In this document: one piece after another, positions 7,976 through 15,986 of the stretch
Numbering within the stretch: position 1 is the stretch's first letter
Layout of the letters: every line of letters starts with the position of its first letter
NCBI RefSeq assembly: GCF_009184895.1
Contig: NZ_WESE01000008.1
Location: forward strand, 94,870-158,869
Reading direction: 5' to 3'
Source: Nostocoides sp. F2B08
Lineage (GTDB): Bacteria > Actinomycetota > Actinomycetes > Actinomycetales > Dermatophilaceae
DNA length: 64,000 nt
Notes under the pieces: model-generated
The model's database searches: none
What the model was told of the DNA's origin: nothing
Seen by the model: only the letters and a program-made list of their open reading frames with translations
Made by a program: the position numbers and the translations under genes

Positions 7976-9003
7976 GGGTCGACGCTGGCCCTGGCGAGGT
8001 CGGCGGCGCCGATCAGGCCGGCGTCGTTGCCCAGACTCGCTGCGACGATCCCCGCCTCCGGCCGATAGCCGCGTCCGGTGAGAGTGCGCGCGAACGCGGT
8101 CCTGGCGGGATCGAGGAGGAGCTCACCCGCGGCGCTCACACCGCCACCGACGACGAACATGCCCGGATCGAGGGCCGCGGCGAGGTTGGCCATCCCCACC
8201 CCGAGCCAGGTGCCGATCTCGGAGAGGAGCTCGACCGCCATCATGTCGCCCTCCCGGGCGGCCTCGGTAATCAGCGGCCCGGTGAGGTTGGCGGCGTCGC
8301 CGTCGATGCGGGCGAGCATGTCCATGGCGATCGGGCTGCGGGCGGCCACGAGGGCTCGCGCCTCCCGGACGAGTGCGTTGCCGGAGGCGTACTGCTCCCA
8401 GCAGCCACGGTTCCCACACTCGCAGCGGTGCCCTTCGGGCACGACCTGCATGTGACCGAACTCGCCGGCGATGCCGTGCTTGCCGCGGATCACCTCGCCG
8501 TTCCACAGCAGACCCCCGCCGATCCCGGTCCCGAGGGTGATCATCACCAGGTGTGTCTCGCCCCGCGCGGCACCGAAGCGCCACTCCGCCCACGCAGCGG
8601 CGTTCGCATCGTTGTCGATGAAGACCGGCTTGGTCAACCGGGCGGCCAGGCGGTCGCGGAGCGGCTCGTCACGCCACGACAGGTGCGGAGCGAAGGCGAC
8701 CGTCGCCCGGTCGGCGGCCACGAACCCGGCGGCACCGATCCCGATCGCGGTGACCCGCTCCATCGCCAACCCCGACATCAGCTCGCCCACCACCCCGACG
8801 ATGACGTCCTCGACGACGGCGGGCGACGTGGACCGGTGCGGCGTGTCGCGACGCAGCCGTCGGGTGATGAGTCCTCGGTCATCGACGAGTCCGCCGGCGA
8901 CCTTGGTGCCGCCGATGTCGATGCCGATGGCCAGCGGCGCGAGCTCATCCGGCTCGCTCCCGCCCGCTGCGCTGTCGTCCACCGGCTCGGCACTCCCACT
9001 CAC
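7972..9003 (-). CDS. glk: ROK-family glucokinase
   Basis: ATP-dependent sugar kinase, most likely phosphorylating glucose to glucose 6-phosphate in the cytoplasm. In 343 residues it has the phosphate loop AIGIDIGGTKVAGG, the substrate/catalytic block FIDNDANAAAWAEWRFG (Asp base), TLGTGIGGGLLWNG, GEFGHMQV, and the ROK zinc motif HRCECGNRGCWEQYASG (CxCx4C with the preceding His). The Ala/Glu-rich first 25 residues precede the fold. GTG at 9003 has TACCCT 8 nt upstream. The sequence resembles actinobacterial GlkA rather than ROK repressors because it has no N-terminal helix-turn-helix. Exact sugar specificity is inferred. Confidence 0.9.
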   Translation of the reverse strand: MSGSAEPVDDSAAGGSEPDELAPLAIGIDIGGTKVAGGLVDDRGLITRRLRRDTPHRSTSPAVVEDVIVGVVGELMSGLAMERVTAIGIGAAGFVAADRATVAFAPHLSWRDEPLRDRLAARLTKPVFIDNDANAAAWAEWRFGAARGETHLVMITLGTGIGGGLLWNGEVIRGKHGIAGEFGHMQVVPEGHRCECGNRGCWEQYASGNALVREARALVAARSPIAMDMLARIDGDAANLTGPLITEAAREGDMMAVELLSEIGTWLGVGMANLAAALDPGMFVVGGGVSAAGELLLDPARTAFARTLTGRGYRPEAGIVAASLGNDAGLIGAADLARASVDP

Positions 9004-9011
9004 GACAACCG

Positions 9012-9017
9012 AGGGTA
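9012..9017 (-). promoter_or_regulatory. -10 hexamer of the ROK glucokinase gene
   Basis: TACCCT on the minus strand, 8 nt before GTG 9003. Confidence 0.35.
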
Positions 9018-9089
9018 CCGATTCGGCACCGGCCGCATCGGGTCCGCGGGACCGCGTCCCTCACCGGGGGCGGTGGACGGCGGGGGCCC

Positions 9090-9431
9090 TCACTCCCCAT
9101 CGAGGTCGTCGACCGGGATGTCCTGACGCGCTGGCGGGTCCTCGGACTCGCTCCGTGCGGACTGCAGGTCCGCGGCCAGGGTCCGTAGGGTCACCTCGGC
9201 CTGGTGGGCGAGGTCGGCGAGGGCGACGACGGCCGCGGGACTGACCGAGTGGAGCGTCGTCATCAGCCGGCACAGGGGGCAGATCTCGCACGTGTCGATG
9301 GGCCGCTGGTGATGACCGGAGGGGGCATCGTCCGGATCCTCGGGTCCCGGTCTGCCCGAACGGGCGCGCAACGCCTCGGCGAGGGCCGCGATCTCCTCGG
9401 CGACCGAGCCCGGGCGGTCCTCCCCGGTCAT
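9090..9431 (-). CDS. Small Cys-cluster protein of the ArsA operon (DUF5304-like)
   Basis: 113 residues. It has no known activity, but a small protein of this kind commonly accompanies the ArsA-like ATPase in actinobacteria. The only striking motif is DTCEICPLCRLM at about residues 46-57, a CxxCxxC cluster that could bind zinc or another metal. It is followed by a helical stretch with heptad-like spacing (AVVALADLAHQAEVTLRTLA) that may form a coiled coil. The first 40 residues and the tail are acidic and probably disordered. The ATG start overlaps the ArsA stop by 4 nt, so the two proteins are made in a coupled way, suggesting a partner role. The family name is from memory and less certain than the gene call. 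Confidence 0.75.
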   Translation of the reverse strand: MTGEDRPGSVAEEIAALAEALRARSGRPGPEDPDDAPSGHHQRPIDTCEICPLCRLMTTLHSVSPAAVVALADLAHQAEVTLRTLAADLQSARSESEDPPARQDIPVDDLDGE

Positions 9432-10642
9432 GCGATCACCCGGTCGTCGCGCGCGAACGTGACGACGAGTCGTCCGTCACGCACGCCCGCTCCGTCGACG
9501 GTCAAGGGGGCCAGGGCCGCGGGGAGCGTCACGACACGGTGCTGTCCGGCGACGTCGATCAGAAGGTCGTCGCCGCGCCGTCCCAGGGAGACGTCGGCGG
9601 CGGCCACGAAGGGGACGAGCACGGAGAGGGTGTACCCCTGGGCGGTCTCGGTCACCGTGAGCGGTGCCGTCGACGCGGCGCCGACCGGACGGTCCCTCGT
9701 CAGCCGCACCTCCGCACACGAGATGGCCAGTCGGGCCAGGGCGTCGGGGCCGATGGGTTCCTCCGGCAGGTACGGCATGGCGACGATGGGTATGCCGGTG
9801 AAGGATCGGTGCACTTCCTCCAGACCCTCGGCCTGGGCGCGGTTCCAGCCGGAGAGCCAGTCGGGACCCGTGGGGAAGATCCGGTTGACGTGCACCGCGT
9901 CCACGGTGAAGCCGAACAGCGAGAGCGATGTCCACGTCCGTCGCGCCTCGGCGGTCACGACCTTCTCAGGGGTCGTCACGAGCCGGATCGTCGAGCCGGG
10001 GGCCCGAAGGACCCCCTTGAGGTCGGTCATCTGGTCGTGCCAGCGCGTGATCGCCTCGAGGACCGCCGGACCGGGCATCGGCACACCCAAGGCCGCCGCC
10101 GCCGCGGGACGCCACGTCGAACCCTGGGGAAGCCACCGACGCAGATGCCAGGACAGCGAGTCGGGCAGCGCGAGGAGGCGAAGGGTCTCGGCCGTCGGCG
10201 CACAGTCGACGATGACGACGTCCCACTCATCGGCCCGGACCCGCTCCCGCAGGGTGACGAGGGCTGCGATCTCGTCGGCCCCCGGAAGGCTGGTCAGCTC
10301 TTCGGCCACGGCGGGGTCGATCCCGACATCGCCGAGCAGACCCAGCAGGTAGTCCTGGACCACCCGCCAGGCGTCGGAGAGGCCGTGTGCCGCGCTGACG
10401 TGCTCCGCCGTGAGGCGCTCCTCGACGAGCACGGGTCCTGAGTGCAGGTCGACCGCAAGCGCATCCCCGAGGGAGTGGGCCCCGTCGGTGGACATCACCA
10501 GGGTGCGTGCCCCCTCTCGCGCTGCGTCGATGCCGAGCGCGGCCGCCGTCGTCGTCTTGCCGACCCCGCCCTTGCCCGTGCAGACGAGCACGCGCGGCAG
10601 CCCCTCAGGCCTGGCCACGGGTGCGGGTCCTCGCCTCGACAT
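9428..10642 (-). CDS. ArsA/GET3-like ATPase with C-terminal HSP20-like domain
   Basis: Deviant-Walker P-loop ATPase of the ArsA/GET3 family. The P-loop TGKGGVGKTT has the signature Lys24 and Lys29. Switch and B motifs are STDGAHSLGDAL and VVIVDCAPTAETLRLLALP. Residues about 325-404 (LTVTETAQGYTLSVLVPF onward) form a beta-rich ArsA_HSP20-like domain. No CxxC zinc pair typical of GET3 homodimers is present, and no arsenic genes are near, so arsenite export is unlikely. It lies between a SRPBCC lipid-binding-like protein and a CxxCxxC protein. ATG 10642 overlaps the SRPBCC gene by 38 nt; GTG 10618 is a possible shorter start. The client is unknown. Confidence 0.88.
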   Translation of the reverse strand: MSRRGPAPVARPEGLPRVLVCTGKGGVGKTTTAAALGIDAAREGARTLVMSTDGAHSLGDALAVDLHSGPVLVEERLTAEHVSAAHGLSDAWRVVQDYLLGLLGDVGIDPAVAEELTSLPGADEIAALVTLRERVRADEWDVVIVDCAPTAETLRLLALPDSLSWHLRRWLPQGSTWRPAAAAALGVPMPGPAVLEAITRWHDQMTDLKGVLRAPGSTIRLVTTPEKVVTAEARRTWTSLSLFGFTVDAVHVNRIFPTGPDWLSGWNRAQAEGLEEVHRSFTGIPIVAMPYLPEEPIGPDALARLAISCAEVRLTRDRPVGAASTAPLTVTETAQGYTLSVLVPFVAAADVSLGRRGDDLLIDVAGQHRVVTLPAALAPLTVDGAGVRDGRLVVTFARDDRVIA

Positions 10643-11084
10643 AGGTGCGCAGCTGCTCGACGAAGGCGGTCACCAACGAGCGCTCGACCCGGCGTTTGAG
10701 GAGCCCCAGAACGGGGACGGTGACGTCGAGGGAGAGCGAGTGGGTGAGCTCGGTCGACCTGCCTTCGTCCCGGGATCGCAGGTCGAATCGGCCGTCCAGT
10801 GCACTGAGCAGCTCGGAGCTGACGAGGGCGTACGTCACGGCACCGGTCCCGTCCTCGTTCACGTCCCAGTCGTAGTCCACCGTGTAGGTGTCTTTCAGCG
10901 GCCCACCGGTCACCGTGAACTCCACGTTGTCGGGCCAGCCGTCACCCTCATAGCTGCGGACGGTCACGGCTGCCGTGGCGTGCGCCCACCGGGGGTACTT
11001 CTCCACGTCGGCGATGGCGTCGAGGACGAAGCCGGGCGGTGCCGAGATCTCGACGGTCGCGCTCGTGCCGGGGGGCAATGCCAT
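10605..11084 (-). CDS. SRPBCC-family (START-like) protein
   Basis: 159-residue helix-grip protein of the polyketide cyclase/SRPBCC superfamily: a single domain that binds hydrophobic ligands in a cavity. It starts TSATVEISAPPGFVLDAIAD, VEKYPRWAHATAAVTV, contains the hydrophobic strands expected of the fold, and ends in a long amphipathic helix (VLGLLKRRVERSLVTAFVEQ) plus a basic tail TRTRG. There are no catalytic residues to assign. It is first in the operon with the ArsA-like ATPase and the Cys-cluster protein, a conserved trio in actinobacteria. ATG 11084 has TAGCCT 8 nt upstream. A longer frame to 11153 exists but has no supporting signal. Confidence 0.85.
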   Translation of the reverse strand: MALPPGTSATVEISAPPGFVLDAIADVEKYPRWAHATAAVTVRSYEGDGWPDNVEFTVTGGPLKDTYTVDYDWDVNEDGTGAVTYALVSSELLSALDGRFDLRSRDEGRSTELTHSLSLDVTVPVLGLLKRRVERSLVTAFVEQLRTYVEARTRTRGQA

Positions 11085-11092
11085 AGTGCTCA

Positions 11093-11098
11093 AGGCTA
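11093..11098 (-). promoter_or_regulatory. -10 hexamer of the SRPBCC-ArsA operon
   Basis: TAGCCT on the minus strand, 8 nt before ATG 11084. It is back to back with the plus-strand hexamer of the GT87 gene at 11114, so a 40-nt gap holds both promoters. Confidence 0.45.
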
Positions 11099-11113
11099 AT
11101 CCACCCCCGCCAC

Positions 11114-11119
11114 TAGGGT
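11114..11119 (+). promoter_or_regulatory. -10 hexamer of the GT87 gene (leaderless)
   Basis: TAGGGT, 6 nt before GTG 11126. No ribosome-binding site fits in the gap. Confidence 0.5.
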
Positions 11120-11125
11120 TGACCG

Positions 11126-12502
11126 GTGACCGAGGCACCCCGACCCAGCGCAACGCCGGTCCGGCTCGCCCTGGTCGTGGGGCTCGGTTGGGTCCTGACC
11201 CTGACGGCGATGCAGTGGAGCGTCGTCCGCTTCCGGGTGCTCATCGTGGTCGTCCTCACCTGTGCGGCGGTCGCCCTATGGACCTGGCTCGGCCGCGGCG
11301 CGCGCCCGGTCCTCGAGCCGTGGACGGTGCTCGTCGTGGGGGTGGGCACGGCCCTGGCGACCGTGGTCGTGCCCGTCTTCACCTACGTCCCCGATCCGCA
11401 CCGAGCGTGGATCCTCGGCCTGCACGCCGTGGCCGCGGTGACCGTGACGACCCTGCTGCTGTCCTCGGCACTCTCACGCCGCCTCCGTGGACCTCGACCG
11501 GCGGCCGTCGCCGTCCTGCTCGTCGCAGCGTTCCATGCGGCCATCGCCGCGCTCACGATCGTGTTCTCTCCCGCGCCGAGGATCGACGTCTGGGTCGTGC
11601 TGCAGCAGGCGGCGGACGCGATCGGGCGCGGTGAGAACATCTACGGTCGGTCCTGGGTCGGATCGCCGGGCGTCGACGACGCCTTCACCTATCTGCCGTG
11701 GACCGCCCTTCTGCTGGCGCCCGGACGGTGGGTGGCCGGCGACATCCGGTGGTCCCTGTTGGTCTGGAGCCTGCTCGGGGCGGTCGGACTCTGGCTGCTC
11801 TGCGAGCGACGGGCCTGGCCCGCCGCTGCCGGCGGGCTGCTCATCCTCCTCTCCCCCGGGATCGTGACCCAGGTGGATCAGGCCTGGACCGAGCCGCTGT
11901 TGTTGACCCTCGTCATCTGGTGGGCCGTGCTCGTCCGGCGCGGGCATCCGTGGTGGGCGGTCATCCCCCTCGCGTTCGCGGTGGCGTCGAAGCAGCACAT
12001 CGCCCTGATCCTCCCGGTGCTCCTCATGTGGCGTGGCTTCGGCCCAGCGCGAGCCGTCACAACCGCGGCGCTCGGGGGCCTGTTGGTGACGCCCTGGCTG
12101 GTCGCGGACGCCGGAGCCTTCGTGCACGACACGGTTCTCCTTCTCATCGACTTCCACCCGATCCGGTTCTCGAACACGCTCTATCTCCTGGCGGTCAACG
12201 TCGTCGGCGTCACTCCGCCGTTCTGGCTCACCGGTCTCGTCGTCCTGGCGGCGATCGTCGCGGCCGGCCTCGTGGTCCGCCGGCCGGGAACCGGGCTGGC
12301 CGTCGTGCTGCGCGCCTCGGCCGTTGTCCTGCTCACGGCGAACCTCGTGAACAAGCAGGCGTTCTACAACCAGTTCTGGCTGGTGGCGGGTTTGGTGGCG
12401 GTCTCGATGGTCATGGAGACGGCGGCGCGGCCGCCGCCCGACGGTCCAGAGCCAGCGCCCACTCGCGGTCGAGCCACTCCGACGACAGACCGAGTTGCGT
12501 GA
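11126..12502 (+). CDS. GT87-like polyprenyl-phosphomannose-dependent mannosyltransferase
   Basis: 458-residue polytopic membrane protein of the GT-C fold (DUF2029/GT87), a family that uses polyprenyl-phosphate mannose on the outer face of the membrane to extend glycolipids or glycoproteins. About 11 hydrophobic helices are visible from residue 15 (ALVVGLGWVLTLTAM) to about 435 (LVAGLVAVSMVMETAA). The extracytoplasmic loop after helix 5 holds GRGENIYGRSWVGSPGVDD, FTYLPWTALLLAPGRW, the usual site of acidic catalytic residues. A YNQFW block (about residues 412-416) precedes the last helix. The Pro-rich C-terminus overlaps the convergent lipoprotein gene by 92 nt, so translation may end in shared sequence. 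The acceptor is unknown. Confidence 0.82.
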   Translation: MTEAPRPSATPVRLALVVGLGWVLTLTAMQWSVVRFRVLIVVVLTCAAVALWTWLGRGARPVLEPWTVLVVGVGTALATVVVPVFTYVPDPHRAWILGLHAVAAVTVTTLLLSSALSRRLRGPRPAAVAVLLVAAFHAAIAALTIVFSPAPRIDVWVVLQQAADAIGRGENIYGRSWVGSPGVDDAFTYLPWTALLLAPGRWVAGDIRWSLLVWSLLGAVGLWLLCERRAWPAAAGGLLILLSPGIVTQVDQAWTEPLLLTLVIWWAVLVRRGHPWWAVIPLAFAVASKQHIALILPVLLMWRGFGPARAVTTAALGGLLVTPWLVADAGAFVHDTVLLLIDFHPIRFSNTLYLLAVNVVGVTPPFWLTGLVVLAAIVAAGLVVRRPGTGLAVVLRASAVVLLTANLVNKQAFYNQFWLVAGLVAVSMVMETAARPPPDGPEPAPTRGRATPTTDRVA

Positions 12503-13586
12503 GGAGCCACATCGTGCGCTCCTCGTCGCCGCGGGGGCGTGCGACGGCTCCGGTCGGGCCCGCGACGCCGGGTCCGTCCCCGGCGACCACTGCCACCAGG
12601 CGGTCGCGGCCGACGGCATCCATGAGAACCTCGACCCCGAGGCGCGCGGCGACGTAGGCGGGAGCCCGTGCCAACGGATCCTCAAACTCCGTGGGGCCGG
12701 GAACCGAACCTCGCCACCGCCCGAATTCTCGCAGCTCCCGCAGACGACGCAGCTCCGCAGGCTGCTCGGATCGCCCGTCCTCCACCTGTGAATAGGCGAT
12801 ATGGACGGCCAGCCCCTCCTGGAACCACACGGGAACGGGGGCCGAGCCTGTGGCGCGCATGGCGACGTGGACGAGCTCGTGGCGCATGAGCACGTCGAGT
12901 CCCACCTCGCTCAGCGCGGCGACGACCGCGCTGTCCACGAGCATCCGGTCGGCAGGAGCCGGACGTCCGTCGCTGACGGCGCCTTCGACCCGGGCGCCCG
13001 TGCCGGGGTCGAAGGCGGAGGTCGAGACGACGATCACGGCGGCACCGTGCCAGGACGGCCAGACCTCCAGAACAGCGGGCAGCGACCGCTCACATGCCTC
13101 GTGGACCGCGGTGACCGCCGCGGAGAGCGACGGGGGGCCGAGGACGCGACACCGCGAGGATGTCACGGCCACGGGATCCTCGACACCCCACGGAAGACGG
13201 ACCGGTGAGAGCCGGGTCCAGCCGTCCGGCTCCCGCCGGAGGGTCACGACGTCGACCGCCGTGCGATCGTCGGTATCGACACCGGGGATCCGCCAGGTGA
13301 CGCGGACCGGCACCCGGGCTTCCTCCCCGACGTCGACCGCGAGCGTGCCGGGCGTCACCGTGGAGTCCACCTGGACCTCGGAGGCGCGCACCGGAAGTCG
13401 CGGGTCGGCCGGGCTGCTCATCCCCTGCACGGCCTCCACCAGGGCGGGATCGCGAGGCTCTCGGGATGCGCTCGGAGCCGCGATGTCGCACGCACCGAGA
13501 AGGGTGGCGACGACAGCGATCAACACCACGACCACCGCCACCGACTGCTCGACCGATCGCGTCGGGAACGAGGGGTATGCCGGCAC
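12411..13586 (-). CDS. Secreted lipoprotein with gluzincin (HExxH) peptidase domain
   Basis: 391 residues from GTG 13586. A lipoprotein signal (SVAVVVVLIAVVATLLGAC) puts the acylated cysteine at position 33. Then comes a beta-rich region (about 50-170) and a zinc-peptidase core: RHELVHVAM gives His236, Glu237 and His240, and VWFQEGLAVHIAY supplies the third ligand Glu257, about 20 residues later. That spacing is the gluzincin/peptidase MA pattern. The enzyme would sit on the outer face of the membrane. The longer frame to 13772 is Arg-rich and would place the signal peptide internally, so I reject it. No ribosome site is obvious. The 3' end overlaps the GT87 gene. Confidence 0.78.
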   Translation of the reverse strand: MPAYPSFPTRSVEQSVAVVVVLIAVVATLLGACDIAAPSASREPRDPALVEAVQGMSSPADPRLPVRASEVQVDSTVTPGTLAVDVGEEARVPVRVTWRIPGVDTDDRTAVDVVTLRREPDGWTRLSPVRLPWGVEDPVAVTSSRCRVLGPPSLSAAVTAVHEACERSLPAVLEVWPSWHGAAVIVVSTSAFDPGTGARVEGAVSDGRPAPADRMLVDSAVVAALSEVGLDVLMRHELVHVAMRATGSAPVPVWFQEGLAVHIAYSQVEDGRSEQPAELRRLRELREFGRWRGSVPGPTEFEDPLARAPAYVAARLGVEVLMDAVGRDRLVAVVAGDGPGVAGPTGAVARPRGDEERTMWLLTQLGLSSEWLDREWALALDRRAAAAPPSP

Positions 13587-13693
13587 CCGACGAGTGTCGC
13601 ACCACCGGCGGCGTGCGACCTCGCCGAGCCGGATCTCTCCTCCCGCGTCGAGGTCGGCGTCCGTGCTCCGGCACCTGCCGGAGGAGGACCGTC

Positions 13694-14062
13694 TCAGGCC
13701 GAGCGGGCACCGCTCGGCCGCGACCGGTCCATCCGACCGTCCTCCCCCGCCGATCGGGCCTGCACGAGCCATTCGGGAAGGTGGGGCTCGGCGTAGGCCG
13801 ACCGTGCCTCGGCGGCATCGACCACACCTGCGTCGACCAGGAGGTCGACGGCCGCCTGCTCGGCCGCGTCGAGGCGCAGCCGCACCGGACCGAGCAGAGC
13901 GACCATGCAGCCGGCGCAGCCGTGTCCGGCCACCGGGCAGCTGTCGCAGTCGATCCGTGCTGCGGTCGCACCGGGTCGGGGGCGGGCCGCGGGGAACCGC
14001 CCCGGGGGTGGAGCCGACGCCGGTTGTGCATGAACCCGGTCTCGCTCGTGGAAGTGAGTCAT
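13694..14062 (-). CDS. C4-motif small protein, conserved in actinobacteria, function unknown
   Basis: 122 residues. The core is IDCDSCPVAGHGCAGCMVAL at about residues 38-57, a CxxCx6CxxC cluster that could hold zinc or an Fe-S cluster. A helical region (RLRLDAAEQAAVDLLVDAGV) and an acidic/polar tail (EPHLPEWLVQARSAGE) follow. The first 30 residues are Pro/Arg-rich. ATG 14062 was chosen over ATG 14095 because AAGGAGG, a strong ribosome site, lies 8 nt upstream on the minus strand (14071-14077). It is divergent from the DEDDh exonuclease fusion. I have seen similar short proteins beside DNA-metabolism and cell-wall genes but know no function. Confidence 0.8.
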   Translation of the reverse strand: MTHFHERDRVHAQPASAPPPGRFPAARPRPGATAARIDCDSCPVAGHGCAGCMVALLGPVRLRLDAAEQAAVDLLVDAGVVDAAEARSAYAEPHLPEWLVQARSAGEDGRMDRSRPSGARSA

Positions 14063-14226
14063 GGGCTGTGCCTCCTTACCGTGTGGACGGTCCATGCTCC
14101 GGCGAGGGTCGCGGACCGCTGTCTGGGTACGGGAACAACGGTAGAGAGAGCCACTGACAGTGCTGCTCCCACAGCGTCGGTACCGCTCCCACAGAGTGTC
14201 TGCCGAGGGTTGTCGGTCGGCATCCC

Positions 14227-14232
14227 TAACGT
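14227..14232 (+). promoter_or_regulatory. -10 hexamer of the DEDDh/GIY-YIG gene (leaderless)
   Basis: TAACGT, 7 nt before ATG 14240. It supports that ATG over longer in-frame extensions. Confidence 0.45.
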
Positions 14233-14239
14233 GTGCGGC

Positions 14240-15958
14240 ATGCGGAAGCCGGTGCAGAGCACGCTCGACCTCGACGGTGCCGCGGGTCCGGGTTCAGCGC
14301 TCGGCACGTCGTTGGCCTCGGTCACCTTCGTGGTCGTCGACCTCGAGACGACGGGGGGACCGCCGAGCGAGGCCGGCATCACCGAGATCGGTGCGGTCGC
14401 CGTGAGGGGTGGTGAGGTCGTCGGTGAGTTCCAGACCCTGGTGAACCCCGGGCACCCTGTGCCCGCATTCATCACCGCCCTCACCGGCATCTCGTCCGCG
14501 ATGGTCGCGGGGGCTCCTCGGCTCGCCGTCGCGCTGCCCGCGTTCTTGGACTTCGTCCGGGCGCAGGGCCCCGTGACCGCGTGGGTCGCGCACAACGCCT
14601 CCTACGACATGTCGTTCCTACGAGCCGGCTGCGCGCTCCTCGAGATGCACTTCCCGGATCACCCGGTCGTGGACACGGTTCACCTCGCCCGTCAGCTGTT
14701 CGGGCGGGACGAAGTGCGCAACCACCGTCTGGCGACGCTCGCCGCGCATGTGGGTTCGCGCACCCTGCCCGACCACCGCGCACTACACGACGCGCGAGCC
14801 ACCGTGGACGTGCTGCATGCTCTCATCGCCCGAGTCGGCAACCTCGGTGTCTCGACCCTGGAGGAGCTACGCGGATACAGCCGCCGCGTTCCAACGGACG
14901 TGCGCCGCAAACGGACGCTGGCGGACGGCCTCCCGAGCGCTCCCGGGGCCTATGTGTTCCGGGACGCCGAGGGTTCGGCTCTCTACGTCGGCACGTCCCG
15001 GGACATCCGCCGACGGGTGACCACGTACTTCACGGCCGGAGAGCGCCGTGCGCGGATGGCGCAGATGGTTCGGCTCGCTGCGTCCGTCACGCCGGTCGTG
15101 TGCGCCACCGACCTCGAGGCCCGGGTCCGCGAGGTGCGGCTCATCGCCTCCGAGCACCCGCGCTACAACCGTCGCTCGACCCGCGCCAACGCCCTGACCT
15201 GGCTGAAGCTGACCCAGGAGCACTTCCCGAGGCTGTCCGTCGTCTCCACCGTGCGCGGAGACGCGGCCGACTACCTCGGTCCGTTCCGGAGTCGCCGCCG
15301 AGCGATGGAGGCGATGGAGGCACTGCATACCGCGTTCCGGCTCCGGCAGTGCACCCAGTCACTGCCCTCCGCCCCACGTCGGCCGACCGCATGCGTCCTG
15401 CTCGAGCTCGGCTCGTGCGGTGCCCCCTGCACCGGCGCCCAGAGCAAGGAGGACTACGCGCGGATCGTCCTGTCGGCCCGCGAGGCGATCCGCGCGGACC
15501 CTGCCGCGGTGGTCGATCCGCTGCGCGCGCGCATGCGCGAACTCGCACATGAGGAGCGCTTCGAGGAGGCGGGGGTGGTCCGCGACCGGCTGAGCGCGTT
15601 CGTCGGAGGCGCCACCCGGATACAGCGCCTCGGACCCCTGGCGAGCAGTCCTCAGATCGTCGCAGCCGCGCGGCACTCGGCCGGCGGCTGGGAGCTCTTC
15701 TGCATCCGTCACGGCCGTTTGGCGGGGTCGAGCGTGGCTCCCCGGGGTGCGGACCCCATGCCGTTCGTCGCGGCGCTCGTCGCCAGCGCGGAGCACGTGC
15801 CGGCTCCCGTCGGCCCGGCACCGGCGGCGATCGTGGAGGAGACCGAGATCCTGGCCCGCTGGCTGGAGTCTCCGGGAGTCCGGCTCGTCGAGGTCACCGG
15901 CGACTGGTCCTGTCCGGTGCGCGGCGCGGCCGCGTACGACGACCTCCGGGCGGGCTAG
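14240..15958 (+). CDS. DEDDh exonuclease fused to a UvrC-like GIY-YIG nuclease
   Basis: 572 residues in two nuclease parts. Residues about 28-200 are a DnaQ-type 3'-5' exonuclease: VVVDLETTGG (Asp34, Glu36), AWVAHNASYDMSFLRAG (Asp) and PDHRALHDARATVDVLHAL (His...Asp). Residues about 230-320 resemble the UvrC N-terminal domain: PGAYVFRDAEGSALYVGTSR, DIRRRVTTYF, then LEARVREVRLIASEHPRYN with the metal Glu. Residues about 415-445 (MRELAHEERFEEAGVVRDRL) form a UVR-like helical hairpin. This resembles Cho/UvrC-epsilon fusions known in mycobacteria and relatives, thought to act in incision during DNA repair. The UvrC RNase H-like second nuclease and helix-hairpin-helix region are absent, so any second incision would need another enzyme. 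Confidence 0.9.
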   Translation: MRKPVQSTLDLDGAAGPGSALGTSLASVTFVVVDLETTGGPPSEAGITEIGAVAVRGGEVVGEFQTLVNPGHPVPAFITALTGISSAMVAGAPRLAVALPAFLDFVRAQGPVTAWVAHNASYDMSFLRAGCALLEMHFPDHPVVDTVHLARQLFGRDEVRNHRLATLAAHVGSRTLPDHRALHDARATVDVLHALIARVGNLGVSTLEELRGYSRRVPTDVRRKRTLADGLPSAPGAYVFRDAEGSALYVGTSRDIRRRVTTYFTAGERRARMAQMVRLAASVTPVVCATDLEARVREVRLIASEHPRYNRRSTRANALTWLKLTQEHFPRLSVVSTVRGDAADYLGPFRSRRRAMEAMEALHTAFRLRQCTQSLPSAPRRPTACVLLELGSCGAPCTGAQSKEDYARIVLSAREAIRADPAAVVDPLRARMRELAHEERFEEAGVVRDRLSAFVGGATRIQRLGPLASSPQIVAAARHSAGGWELFCIRHGRLAGSSVAPRGADPMPFVAALVASAEHVPAPVGPAPAAIVEETEILARWLESPGVRLVEVTGDWSCPVRGAAAYDDLRAG

Positions 15959-15974
15959 GCGGTCGCGTTCCCAC

Positions 15975-15980
15975 TACGCT
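15975..15980 (+). promoter_or_regulatory. -10 hexamer of the AsnC-like gene (leaderless)
   Basis: TACGCT, 6 nt before GTG 15987. Confidence 0.45.
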
Positions 15981-15986
15981 TGACCC

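Noticed and set aside
11474..12685. 403-codon frame on the minus strand
   Set aside because: It lies opposite the GT87 gene and is full of Arg, Asp, Gln and Glu, as expected of antisense shadow in GC-rich DNA. No family motif.
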